In this document: positions 1 through 5,820 of the stretch, one piece after another
How positions within the stretch are numbered: position 1 is the first letter of the stretch
How the letters are laid out: every line of letters begins with the position of its first letter
Assembly (NCBI GenBank): GCA_045597125.1
Contig: JAZODR010000041.1
Span: forward strand, 1-5,820
Direction of reading: 5' to 3'
Source of the DNA: RGIG5579 sp045597125
Lineage (GTDB): Bacteria > Bacillota > Clostridia > Oscillospirales > SIG627
Length of the DNA: 5,820 nt
Made by a program: the position numbers and the translations under genes
The notes under the pieces: model-generated
Told to the model about the DNA's origin: nothing
The model's database searches: none
Seen by the model: the letters and a program-made list of their open reading frames with translations, nothing else

Positions 1-2126
1 CGCTTGATGAGTTGAACGATGCAAAAATCGGAGTTGTAACGGGTACGGTTTTCAGTGTGCTTGCTGATGAGTTGATCCCCAAAGCAGAAAAAATAGAATT
101 TAACTCCGCATCAGATGCATTGATGGCTCTTGATAACGGTAAGATCGATGCTTTTCCTACCGATGAATCGCTTTATTATGCGATGCGCTGGGAAGGAAAA
201 AATTATTCCATCGTTGAAGAACCGATGGCTACGAGTACATATGGAATGATCTTCGGAAAGGGTGCCAACCAGGATCTTCGAGCTGAATTAAATGCTTTCC
301 TTTCAGATAACAAAGAGACGGTTGCAGTGCTTGAGGCAAAATGGTTTTCCGAAAAAGAGCCGACAGAGTTTATGTCGTATGATGATCTGACCGGCCAAAA
401 CGGAACCCTGCGCATCGGAGTATGTAGCTCGGTAAAGCCGTTTGTCTATATGAAAGACGGTAGACTTACGGGATATGATATTGAAATTCTTATATCGTTT
501 GCGCGAGAATACGGATACAAGCTTGATTTTGAAGATACCTTATTTGCCAGTGTTCTTACAGGTGTGTCGATGGGAACATACGATATCGGAGCTTCAGGTT
601 TTTGCATCACGGAGGAACGGGCGGAAAACGTTGATTTCTCAGATGTATATCACACAGAAAATTTAGTCGCTCTCATCAAAGGAACGGATGTCGGTCTTGA
701 GCAGTTCACGAATGCCAATCTCGGAGTTGTGACCGGTTCTCTTTACGGTGGCTATTCGCGTGAACAATTTCCCAATGCAACGATCAAAGAATTTAACAAC
801 TTTGCCGATGTTTTGATGGCTCTCAAGCAAGGCAAGGTAGACGGTGCTATGTTTGACCGTCCGAATTTTAACTCGTTTAAGCGTGATGATAGCGGGTTGT
901 CTTGTATAACCGTTCCTGCGTATTCCGTTGAAATCGGCTTTGGCTTCCAAAAGAGCGACGAGGGATATGAGTTACAGGGGCAGATGAATGAGTTTCTTGC
1001 TGAGCTTCGAGCAGCAGGTGAGATAGACCGTTTGATCGATAAATGGTACGGTGAGACAGAACCGCAGGAAAAGATTCCGTTAAACGAACTGAACGGCAAT
1101 GGAAAAAAACTGAAAGTATCAATTGACTCAACAAGAAAACCATTTGTTTATATGTACGAGGGTGAGCCGGTTGGCTTTGAGGTTGAAGTTTTGTATCTCT
1201 TTTGCCAAAAGTACGGATACACGATTGAGTTGTCCGATATATCCTTTGCCTCAAGTCTTGCCGGACTTGCAGTAGGTAAATACGATCTTGTTTGCGGTGG
1301 ACTCTATATGACTCCCGAACGCAAAGAAAGCGTAAATTTCAGCGATCCTTATATGGAAGCGGAAGTCGTAATGGCAGTTTACGAGCGAAGCGGATTTGAA
1401 AACTTTTTTGCTTCGCTGAGTGAAAGCTTTCAGAAAACCTTCATTCGTGAAAGCCGTTGGAAATTGATTCTTGAAGGTATTGTGATAACTGTGATCATCA
1501 GCTTTTTTGCAATTCTCGGCGGCACTGTGCTTGGATTTCTTCTTTACCTTTCGGCAAGATCAAAATATAAGGTGGTTTCAAGGATTACCAAAGTGATTGC
1601 CAAGGTGTATTCAAGACTGATTGCGGGTACGCCGGCTTTGGTTATTCTTATGCTGCTCTTCTACGTGGTGTTCGGTCAGATAGATGTTGATGGAATAATC
1701 GTAGCAACCGTAGGCTTTGTATTGATTTTCGGAGCCTTTGTTTACGGTCAGCTTGAACTCACCGTGGAAGGTGTAGATAAAGGACAGACCGAGGCTGCGT
1801 ATGCACTCGGTTATAGCCGTAATAGGACGTTCTTCCGTATCGTTCTTCCGCAGGCTATGAAGATGTTTATTCCGGTATATTCTTCCGAGATTATCGGTCT
1901 TATTAAGGCTACGTCAGTCGTTGGCTACATTGCGGTGAACGACCTTACCAAGATGGGCGATATCATCCGAAGCAATACTTACGAGGCATTCTTCCCGCTG
2001 ATTGCGGTTGCAGTTATTTATTTCCTAATCACTTGGGGTGCATCGGCTTTGTTGAACATTGTTCGTATCAAGCTGGAGCCTAAAAGAAGAAAGAACAAGA
2101 ACGTTTTGAAAGGAGTCGTAAGATGA
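1..2126 (+). CDS. Polar amino-acid ABC transporter, tandem substrate-binding domains fused to permease (5' partial)
   Basis: This is the membrane and substrate-capture subunit of an amino-acid importer; the N-terminus lies left of the window. The frame is open from base 3 and the codons before the TTG at 12 already read as the Leu-Asp-Glu-Leu of a domain linker, so that TTG is not a start. Residues below count from it. Residues 1-112 are lobe 2 and the tail of one SBP_bac_3 module. Residues about 132-347 are a complete module, with the carboxylate-binding Arg at R203 (EERAENVDFSD) and lobe-2 Asp D282. Residues 368-459 are only lobe 1 of a third module (R437 in TPERKESVNFSDPY). Residues about 480-690 are a HisM/GlnP-type permease with about five hydrophobic segments and the EAA loop (EAAYALG at 594-600, LPQA at 612-615). 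The layout resembles lactococcal GlnP, which has two binding domains ahead of its permease. Preference within polar amino acids cannot be read. The ATPase gene overlaps the stop codon by 4 bases. Confidence 0.93.
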   Translation, partial: LDELNDAKIGVVTGTVFSVLADELIPKAEKIEFNSASDALMALDNGKIDAFPTDESLYYAMRWEGKNYSIVEEPMATSTYGMIFGKGANQDLRAELNAFLSDNKETVAVLEAKWFSEKEPTEFMSYDDLTGQNGTLRIGVCSSVKPFVYMKDGRLTGYDIEILISFAREYGYKLDFEDTLFASVLTGVSMGTYDIGASGFCITEERAENVDFSDVYHTENLVALIKGTDVGLEQFTNANLGVVTGSLYGGYSREQFPNATIKEFNNFADVLMALKQGKVDGAMFDRPNFNSFKRDDSGLSCITVPAYSVEIGFGFQKSDEGYELQGQMNEFLAELRAAGEIDRLIDKWYGETEPQEKIPLNELNGNGKKLKVSIDSTRKPFVYMYEGEPVGFEVEVLYLFCQKYGYTIELSDISFASSLAGLAVGKYDLVCGGLYMTPERKESVNFSDPYMEAEVVMAVYERSGFENFFASLSESFQKTFIRESRWKLILEGIVITVIISFFAILGGTVLGFLLYLSARSKYKVVSRITKVIAKVYSRLIAGTPALVILMLLFYVVFGQIDVDGIIVATVGFVLIFGAFVYGQLELTVEGVDKGQTEAAYALGYSRNRTFFRIVLPQAMKMFIPVYSSEIIGLIKATSVVGYIAVNDLTKMGDIIRSNTYEAFFPLIAVAVIYFLITWGASALLNIVRIKLEPKRRKNKNVLKGVVR
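345..1388 (+). repeat. Tandem duplication of substrate-binding module (about 702-base period)
   Basis: The linker and lobe 1 of the second module recur in the third with a fixed offset of 234 residues: W111/W345 at the end of the preceding module, the linker EP...L.G..G, then KPFVYM (142-147 and 376-381), and the binding Arg R203/R437. Lobe 2 also repeats, between the first and second modules (GVVTG at 7-11 and 238-242; D51 and D282). The copies have diverged clearly at protein level, so this is an old domain duplication and not a recent DNA repeat. Confidence 0.8.
2108..2115 (+). promoter_or_regulatory. Ribosome binding site of the ABC ATPase gene, inside the permease gene
   Basis: GAAAGGAG lies 7 bases before the ATG at 2123, within the last codons of the permease gene. 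Together with the ATGA overlap it fixes the ATPase start and suggests coupled translation of the two transporter subunits. Confidence 0.8.
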
Positions 2127-3217
2127 TTCGTATCGAGCATTTAAGAAAAGAATATCCCAACGCCACTCCTTTAGCGGACGTGAACGTAACCATTAACAAA
2201 GGAGACGTTATTTCCATCATCGGACCTTCCGGTACGGGAAAGTCCACGCTCATCCGTTGCATCAATATGCTTGAAACTCCTACTTCGGGTGATATATGGG
2301 TGGACGGTGTGCGCATTACGGATAAGAAATGCGACATCAACAAGGTTAGACAGAAGATGGGGATGGTGTTCCAGTCCTTCAACCTTTTCAATCATATGAA
2401 CGTAATTGAAAATATTATGGCGGCTCCGATGGATCTGTTAAAAAGAACCAAGCAGCAGGCATATGATGAGGGAATGAAGCTTCTCCGTATGGTAGGTCTT
2501 GCGGATAAGGCGTTCAATTATCCGGATGAGCTTTCCGGTGGACAAAAACAGCGTGTGGCTATTGCGAGAACGCTGGCAATGGAGCCGGAGGTGATATTGT
2601 TTGACGAGCCTACCTCTGCGTTGGATCCGACTATGGTAGGAGAAGTGCAGGCGGTAATTCGTGAGCTTGCCCGTCAGGGACTTACGATGATGATCGTTAC
2701 ACACGAAATGCGCTTTGCAAGAGAGGTTGCCAATCGTGTATTTTATATGGATGAGGGCGGGATTTACGAGGACGGTTCGCCTGACGATATATTCGAGCAT
2801 CCCAAGCGTGAAAGAACCGTTCGCTTTATCAAGCACATCAAGGTATTTGAACACTTCATTGACTCCAAAGACTTTGACTTTATCGGCTTGAACAGCAAAA
2901 TTGAGGAATTCGGCAGACGAAATCAGATCTCGCAGAAAGCCATTTACCGTGTTCAAACGATTTTTGAAGAGCTTTGTGTGCAGATCATTCTTCCCGAGCT
3001 TTCCGATGACTTTAATTTGCATATTGCCGTTGAATACTCGCAGGATGAGGAATCCGTTACTATGCAAATCAAATATAGCGGCAATCCCCTTAACCCGATG
3101 GATTCCGATAATTTGCTTTCTTTGAAGATTGCTGAAAATGCTGCACAGAGCATTGAATACCAAGCAATAAACACCGATGGCTTTACAAATCTCGTGATAG
3201 CGAAGATAAAATACTGA
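2123..3217 (+). CDS. Polar amino-acid ABC transporter ATPase with C-terminal RsbW/GHKL-like extension
   Basis: This is the cytoplasmic ATPase (GlnQ/HisP family) that powers the permease encoded just upstream. Residues 1-240 are a complete nucleotide-binding domain: Walker A GPSGTGKST (34-42, K40), Q-loop Q84, signature LSGGQ (137-141), Walker B ending D161 with catalytic E162, D-loop SALD (165-168) and switch His H194. Family members usually stop near residue 240-250; this protein has 364. The extra part, about 241-364, looks like the histidine-kinase-like ATPase fold of RsbW/SpoIIAB anti-sigma kinases: a helix with FEEL (281-284) where the N-box would be, a strand plus YSGNPLNP (318-325) resembling D-x-G-x-P-F-x-P, and a final helix-strand (LKIAENAAQSIEY, then TNLVIAKI). 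The N-box Asn (Q287 here) and the adenine-contacting Asp (Y318 here) seem replaced, so nucleotide binding by this part is doubtful. The ABC assignment is firm; the tail assignment is by pattern and its role is unknown. The gene ends in tandem stops, TGATAA. Confidence 0.95.
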   Translation: MIRIEHLRKEYPNATPLADVNVTINKGDVISIIGPSGTGKSTLIRCINMLETPTSGDIWVDGVRITDKKCDINKVRQKMGMVFQSFNLFNHMNVIENIMAAPMDLLKRTKQQAYDEGMKLLRMVGLADKAFNYPDELSGGQKQRVAIARTLAMEPEVILFDEPTSALDPTMVGEVQAVIRELARQGLTMMIVTHEMRFAREVANRVFYMDEGGIYEDGSPDDIFEHPKRERTVRFIKHIKVFEHFIDSKDFDFIGLNSKIEEFGRRNQISQKAIYRVQTIFEELCVQIILPELSDDFNLHIAVEYSQDEESVTMQIKYSGNPLNPMDSDNLLSLKIAENAAQSIEYQAINTDGFTNLVIAKIKY

Positions 3218-3354
3218 TAATGGAAAATTTGCCGAGTTTGTTGAAAGGCAGCGGCTTGATACCTAATCGGAAATTTCTCAGAAAACTATACCTTTTCCTT
3301 TTTCAATCGTATAAATAGGTGAAAAGGCAGTAATGAAAACAAGGAGAAAGTGCT
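3218..3354 (+). other. Intergenic region between transporter operon and peptide precursor gene
   Basis: A 137-base gap with no clear hairpin-plus-T-run terminator. A weak promoter-like pair exists: TTGAAA at 3241-3246 and CCTAAT at 3262-3267 with a short 15-base spacer. TATAAA at 3310-3315 could be a -10 box but has no credible -35. The peptide gene could therefore be read from its own promoter or through from the transporter; the sequence does not decide. Confidence 0.3.
3341..3346 (+). promoter_or_regulatory. Ribosome binding site of the Nif11-type precursor gene
   Basis: AAGGAG lies 8 bases before the ATG at 3355. It decides the start against an out-of-frame ATG at 3333, which opens only 16 codons and has no comparable site. 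Confidence 0.85.
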
Positions 3355-3759
3355 ATGAAGAACCTTACCTCAGAAATGATTGAAAAAGCCAAAACTGCAA
3401 AATCTACTGATGAGCTCCTTGAGCTTGCAAAGGCAAACGGTGTTGAAATAACCGAGGACGATGCAAAGAGCTACTTTGCACAGCTCAGTCCCAAGTACGG
3501 TGAAATTGACGATGATGAACTCGACAATGTGGCAGGCGGTGCTTGCTATGCAGGTGATGGAAGAATGGTTGTTACTGTGGGATATGTCTGCGCTAATATT
3601 TACGGATGTCACCATTGCAAAAAATCATCTATTAGAATTGATGATTTAGGCTGTGTGTATTGTAATAAATGTAATCGCCAATTGACCTGCAAGGACTGTA
3701 ACTACATGAGTTACGAGGGTGGAATGTGGCTCTGTAATCATGAGGCAAACAGGGGTTAG
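3355..3759 (+). CDS. Nif11-type leader RiPP precursor with cysteine-rich core
   Basis: This encodes a 134-residue precursor peptide. Residues 1-62 form a leader of the Nif11-like type seen in Firmicutes: an amphipathic helical start (EMIEKAKTAKSTDELLELAK, 7-26), the segment GVEITEDDAKSYFAQL (29-44), and an acidic DDELDNVAGG (53-62) ending in a double glycine, the usual cut site of C39 peptidase-containing exporters. Cleavage after G62 would release a 72-residue core with ten cysteines (64, 79, 85, 88, 100, 103, 106, 112, 115, 127); the leader has none. Nif11 leaders typically guide ribosomally made, modified peptides, with Cys the residue commonly altered. The core also fits a zinc ribbon: CX2C pairs at 85/88, 100/103, 103/106 and 112/115, plus C127 and H129. 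No lanthionine synthetase, radical SAM enzyme, cyclodehydratase or C39 exporter lies in the window, so the modification type cannot be assigned. Confidence is high for a precursor with this leader and low for the mature product. Confidence 0.85.
   Translation: MKNLTSEMIEKAKTAKSTDELLELAKANGVEITEDDAKSYFAQLSPKYGEIDDDELDNVAGGACYAGDGRMVVTVGYVCANIYGCHHCKKSSIRIDDLGCVYCNKCNRQLTCKDCNYMSYEGGMWLCNHEANRG
3541..3756 (+). other. Predicted core peptide after double-glycine cleavage, with internal 27-residue repeat
   Basis: This is the part of the precursor gene coding residues 63-134. Two units share CX2CX11C: C85/C88/C100 and C112/C115/C127, offset by exactly 27 residues. The first unit continues with C103 at +3; the second has H129 at +2. 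C106 lies in the linker, and C64 and C79 are outside the repeat. The regular spacing suggests a duplicated metal-binding or crosslinked unit. The cleavage point is inferred from the GG motif only. Confidence 0.6.
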
Positions 3760-3793
3760 GAAACATACCCAAAAATTTGAGTTATTTTGTTTT

Positions 3794-3823
3794 ATGTGGG
3801 AGGAAAATACCATGGGGATGTAA
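3794..3823 (+). other. Nine-codon ORF with strong internal ribosome site
   Basis: An ATG at 3794 opens MWEENTMGM followed by a TAA stop. Inside it, GGGAGGA (3798-3804) sits 8 bases before an in-frame ATG at 3812 that starts only ATG GGG ATG TAA. The site is as good as those of real genes nearby but leads nowhere; downstream frames are not coding. It may be the remnant of a lost gene (perhaps a second precursor), a leader peptide, or chance. Confidence 0.25.
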
Positions 3824-3860
3824 ATAATCGCATTGGTGCGCTTATGGTGGAATCTTAAAA

Positions 3861-3866
3861 TATAAT
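3861..3866 (+). promoter_or_regulatory. Candidate -10 box (TATAAT) for the lipoprotein genes
   Basis: A perfect TATAAT lies 22 bases before the ATG at 3889, in an A-rich stretch. No good -35 hexamer sits 16-18 bases upstream; TTGGTG at 3833-3838 is 22 bases away, which is too far. If used, transcription would start near 3873 and leave a leader of about 16 bases that just holds the ribosome site GAGGA (3877-3881). This would make the two lipoprotein genes a unit separate from the precursor gene. Confidence 0.4.
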
Positions 3867-3888
3867 ACCCCAAAACGAGGAAAAGAAA

Positions 3889-4278
3889 ATGAAAAAAATA
3901 ATTGTATTGGCACTTGCCGTTTGTATGATCTGCTGTTGCTTTGTATCCTGCAATAGCGCAGAGGAAACCGAGCAAAAATTCTCAATCTATTTTGGATTGA
4001 ACGACAAAGATACGGGCACGCAGGTGCTTACCGTTGAGGAAGCGCAAGCGGCTGCTCGTAAAATCATTACGGATAGCGGCTTCGGATATACCGAATATGT
4101 TACTCACGGTGGGTACGTGGAAAACGGCGTTGTGATTGAGAACGATACGCTCGTGTATATGATGATCTTTATTGAGCGAGCAGATGTAGAGGCGGTTGCA
4201 AAAGAAATCAAGGATGAACTCAATCTTGCATCTATTCACATCGAAGAAAGCTCCGCATCATTCAAGTTCTTTGAGTGA
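3889..4278 (+). CDS. Small lipoprotein, possibly DUF3574-like
   Basis: This encodes a 129-residue protein predicted to be exported and lipid-anchored to the outer face of the membrane. It has a Lys-Lys start, a hydrophobic segment (about 4-19) and the lipobox FVSC with acylated C21; the signal is unusually rich in Cys (12, 15, 16, 17). The mature part of about 108 residues opens with FSIYFGLNDKDTG, then helix-forming TVEEAQAAARKII, a strand region with THGGY and a hydrophobic TLVYMMIF, a second helix, and a final strand. The order 'YFGLN ... helix ... GGY ... hydrophobic strand ... helix ... strand' resembles the DUF3574 family of unknown function; this is from memory of the pattern and is tentative. 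GAGGA 7 bases before the ATG supports the start. The 5'-nucleotidase gene begins 23 bases after its stop, suggesting one transcript. No function is known. Confidence 0.85.
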   Translation: MKKIIVLALAVCMICCCFVSCNSAEETEQKFSIYFGLNDKDTGTQVLTVEEAQAAARKIITDSGFGYTEYVTHGGYVENGVVIENDTLVYMMIFIERADVEAVAKEIKDELNLASIHIEESSASFKFFE

Positions 4279-4289
4279 TCGTGTCATTT

Positions 4290-4294
4290 GGGAG
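4290..4294 (+). promoter_or_regulatory. Ribosome binding site of the 5'-nucleotidase gene
   Basis: GGGAG lies 7 bases before the ATG at 4302, within the 23-base gap after the upstream lipoprotein gene. It fixes the start and gives an N-terminus with a proper signal peptide and lipobox. Confidence 0.7.
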
Positions 4295-4301
4295 AAAGGA
4301 T

Positions 4302-5820
4302 ATGAGCATTATCAGTAGAAAACAAAAAAGAGTAAATGTCGTTTCAAAAGCACTTCGATTGATCTCGGTTGCCTTAATCGTTGTTCTTTCCATATTGTGT
4401 GTTTCCTCCTGCGGCTCGGATAAGCGAAGCGAGGATATCTACATATTGTTCACTAACGACGTGCATTGCGCGGCAGATACGAATATCGGGTACGCAGGGC
4501 TATCGGCATACAAGCAATCAATCGAAGCAAAAAGCAAATACGTCACCCTTGTTGACGTGGGCGACGCCGTTCAAGGAGATTACGTTGGAACGGTTTCAAA
4601 GGGCGCGTTTTCTATTGAGCTGATGAACGCGGTAGGATATGATCTCGCGGTTCTCGGCAACCACGAATTTGACTACGGTATGGAGCAGCTTTCCTCTTTG
4701 ATAAGCGCCTCAAACGCAAGCTATCTCGGATGTAATATTACCTATTCGGGATCGGGCAACGGCATTGTATCTCAGTTGAAGCCCTACGAAATCATATCCT
4801 ACGGAAAGGTTGACGTAGCGTTTATAGGTGTTTCCACTCCCGAAAGTATCACGGATTCCACTCCCTCCAACTTTATGGAAAACGGCGAGTTCGTTTACGA
4901 CTTTGCTACCGGAGAGGACGGACAGACCTTGTATGATACGGTTCAGAGAAACATTGACGAATGCAAAGACAAAGGTGCTGAGTACATCGTGATTCTCTCT
5001 CACCTTGGAGATAACAGTGAGTCCTCGCCCTATACCTCACTTGAGCTGATACAAAATACGACCGGAGCAGACGTTCTGCTGGACGGTCACGCGCACAGCG
5101 AGATCCCCTGTATGATCCTTGACGATAAGGACGGAAACGAGGTGCTTCTTTCCTCTACCGGAACCGAGCTTGAGAATATTGGTCAGCTTGTCATTACCGA
5201 GGAAGGCACGATTACCGTTGGCTTGATTTCGGATTACAGCAAAAAGGATGCAGATATTCAAAGCAAGATCGACGCGGAATACGCGGTTTACGAGCAAATG
5301 CTGAAGCAAAAGGTTGCAGACACCGCATTTGCACTCTCTCGGTACGATTCTGACGGAACCCGTATCGTGCGAAACAGAGAGACTGCCCTTGGCAATCTGT
5401 GCGCGGATGCGTATCGGTACGTTTCGGGTGCTGATATTGCCTTTGTCAACGGCGGCGGAATCCGTGCGGATATTGAGGCAGGAGAGATTGCTTACGAGGA
5501 TGTCATAGCCGTTCACCCTTACGCGAATACGATCTGTATGGTAAAGGCAACCGGACAGGAGATACTTGATGCCTTGGAGTTTGCTTGCAGAAGCACGCTG
5601 GCAGTGGTTGACGATGGCGAGAACGGCGGTTTCTTGCAGGTTTCGGGTATTAAATTTACAATCGATACCTCCGTTGCCTCGTCGGTGACGATGGATGAAA
5701 ACGAGATGTTCGTTTCAGTCGGAGAAACCAGACGTGTCAAGGATGTTTTCGTGTTGTCGGATAGCGGCGAGTACCTTCCGATTGACGTTAACGCGGAGTA
5801 CACCGTTGCTTCTCACAATT
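4302..5820 (+). CDS. Lipoprotein 5'-nucleotidase / metallophosphatase, UshA family (3' partial)
   Basis: The reading frame is open from the ATG at 4302 to the right edge (506 codons visible). It encodes a surface enzyme of the UshA/5'-nucleotidase family, which uses two metal ions to remove phosphate from extracellular nucleotides or related phosphoesters so the nucleoside and phosphate can be taken up. The N-terminus is basic (residues 1-19), then hydrophobic (20-33), with lipobox VSSC and C37 as the lipid anchor. The metallophosphatase core is complete: TNDVH (51-55, D53 and H55), GD at 87-88, GNHEFD (119-124), SHLG with H234, and DGHAH (261-265). The substrate-binding domain follows: RETALGNLCADA (359-370), FVNGGGIRAD (381-390, with the conserved Arg R388), the helix KATGQEILDALE (415-426), and FLQVSGIKF (444-452), which carries an aromatic position used for base stacking in the family. 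All expected metal ligands are present. Exact substrate (5'-NMP, cyclic nucleotide, UDP-sugar) cannot be told. The remaining C-terminus, probably tens of residues or more, is outside the window. Confidence 0.95.
   Translation, partial: MSIISRKQKRVNVVSKALRLISVALIVVLSILCVSSCGSDKRSEDIYILFTNDVHCAADTNIGYAGLSAYKQSIEAKSKYVTLVDVGDAVQGDYVGTVSKGAFSIELMNAVGYDLAVLGNHEFDYGMEQLSSLISASNASYLGCNITYSGSGNGIVSQLKPYEIISYGKVDVAFIGVSTPESITDSTPSNFMENGEFVYDFATGEDGQTLYDTVQRNIDECKDKGAEYIVILSHLGDNSESSPYTSLELIQNTTGADVLLDGHAHSEIPCMILDDKDGNEVLLSSTGTELENIGQLVITEEGTITVGLISDYSKKDADIQSKIDAEYAVYEQMLKQKVADTAFALSRYDSDGTRIVRNRETALGNLCADAYRYVSGADIAFVNGGGIRADIEAGEIAYEDVIAVHPYANTICMVKATGQEILDALEFACRSTLAVVDDGENGGFLQVSGIKFTIDTSVASSVTMDENEMFVSVGETRRVKDVFVLSDSGEYLPIDVNAEYTVASHN

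Noticed and set aside
12..14. TTG as the start of the transporter gene
   Set aside because: The frame is open to the left edge, the preceding codons fit a domain linker, and translation from here would begin in the middle of a binding module with no signal peptide.
2438..3163. Long open frame (241 codons) on the minus strand opposite the ATPase gene
   Set aside because: It lies fully antisense to a gene with every ABC motif intact, and its translation shows no recognisable domain; it is a shadow frame.
3291..3327. Inverted repeat CCTTTTC (3291-3297) / GAAAAGG (3321-3327) before the precursor gene
   Set aside because: Only 7 pairs around a 23-base loop in A/T-rich DNA, and no T-run after it; not a convincing terminator or operator.
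3333..3383. Alternative ATG at 3333 for the peptide precursor
   Set aside because: It is out of frame with the leader, opens only 16 codons, and the AAGGAG site is placed for the ATG at 3355.
3829..3840. Small hairpin CGCA-TTGG-TGCG after the precursor gene as a terminator
   Set aside because: The stem has only 4 pairs and is not followed by a T-run.
4381..4623. 80-codon plus-strand frame inside the nucleotidase gene
   Set aside because: It overlaps the metallophosphatase motifs TNDVH and GD in the true frame and has no ribosome site.
5037..5516. 159-codon minus-strand frame opposite the nucleotidase gene
   Set aside because: Antisense to conserved nucleotidase motifs (DGHAH, NGGGIR); no family resemblance.
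1..5820. CRISPR array, tRNA/rRNA, insertion sequence or riboswitch
   Set aside because: No short regular direct repeats, cloverleaf, transposase frame or recognisable aptamer was seen; nearly all of the window is accounted for by protein genes.

Overview
The window is bacterial DNA from what is most likely a gut-type Clostridia member (Oscillospiraceae/Lachnospiraceae-like). The reasons are moderate GC, strong AGGAGG-type ribosome sites, a GlnP-style fusion of substrate-binding domains to an ABC permease, lipoproteins with Firmicutes-type lipoboxes, and a short Nif11-type peptide leader. This assignment rests on protein style only, not on a search. All supported genes are on the + strand.

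Layout. Positions 1-2126 hold the 3' part of a polar amino-acid ABC transporter gene: tandem extracytoplasmic substrate-binding modules followed by a HisM/GlnP-type permease. It overlaps by 4 bases (ATGA) the gene for its ATPase (2123-3217), which carries an extra C-terminal domain of about 120 residues that looks like a degenerate RsbW/GHKL fold. A 137-base gap follows. Next comes a 134-residue Nif11-type RiPP precursor (3355-3759) with a double-glycine site and a 72-residue core holding 10 cysteines. A 129-base gap contains a perfect TATAAT box and a 9-codon ORF. Then come a small lipoprotein (3889-4278) and the start of a lipoprotein UshA-type 5'-nucleotidase/metallophosphatase (4302 to the right edge).

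How the genes may work together. The first two genes make one amino-acid importer, with subunits translated in a coupled way. The last two encode surface-anchored lipoproteins 23 bases apart, probably one transcript; one of them dephosphorylates extracellular nucleotides. The peptide precursor lies between these units with no maturation enzyme or peptidase-exporter in view, so it is an orphan precursor as far as the window shows.

The most interesting items are the cysteine-rich precursor (modified peptide or exported zinc ribbon), the RsbW-like tail on an ABC ATPase, and a third substrate-binding module cut off after its first lobe where the permease begins.
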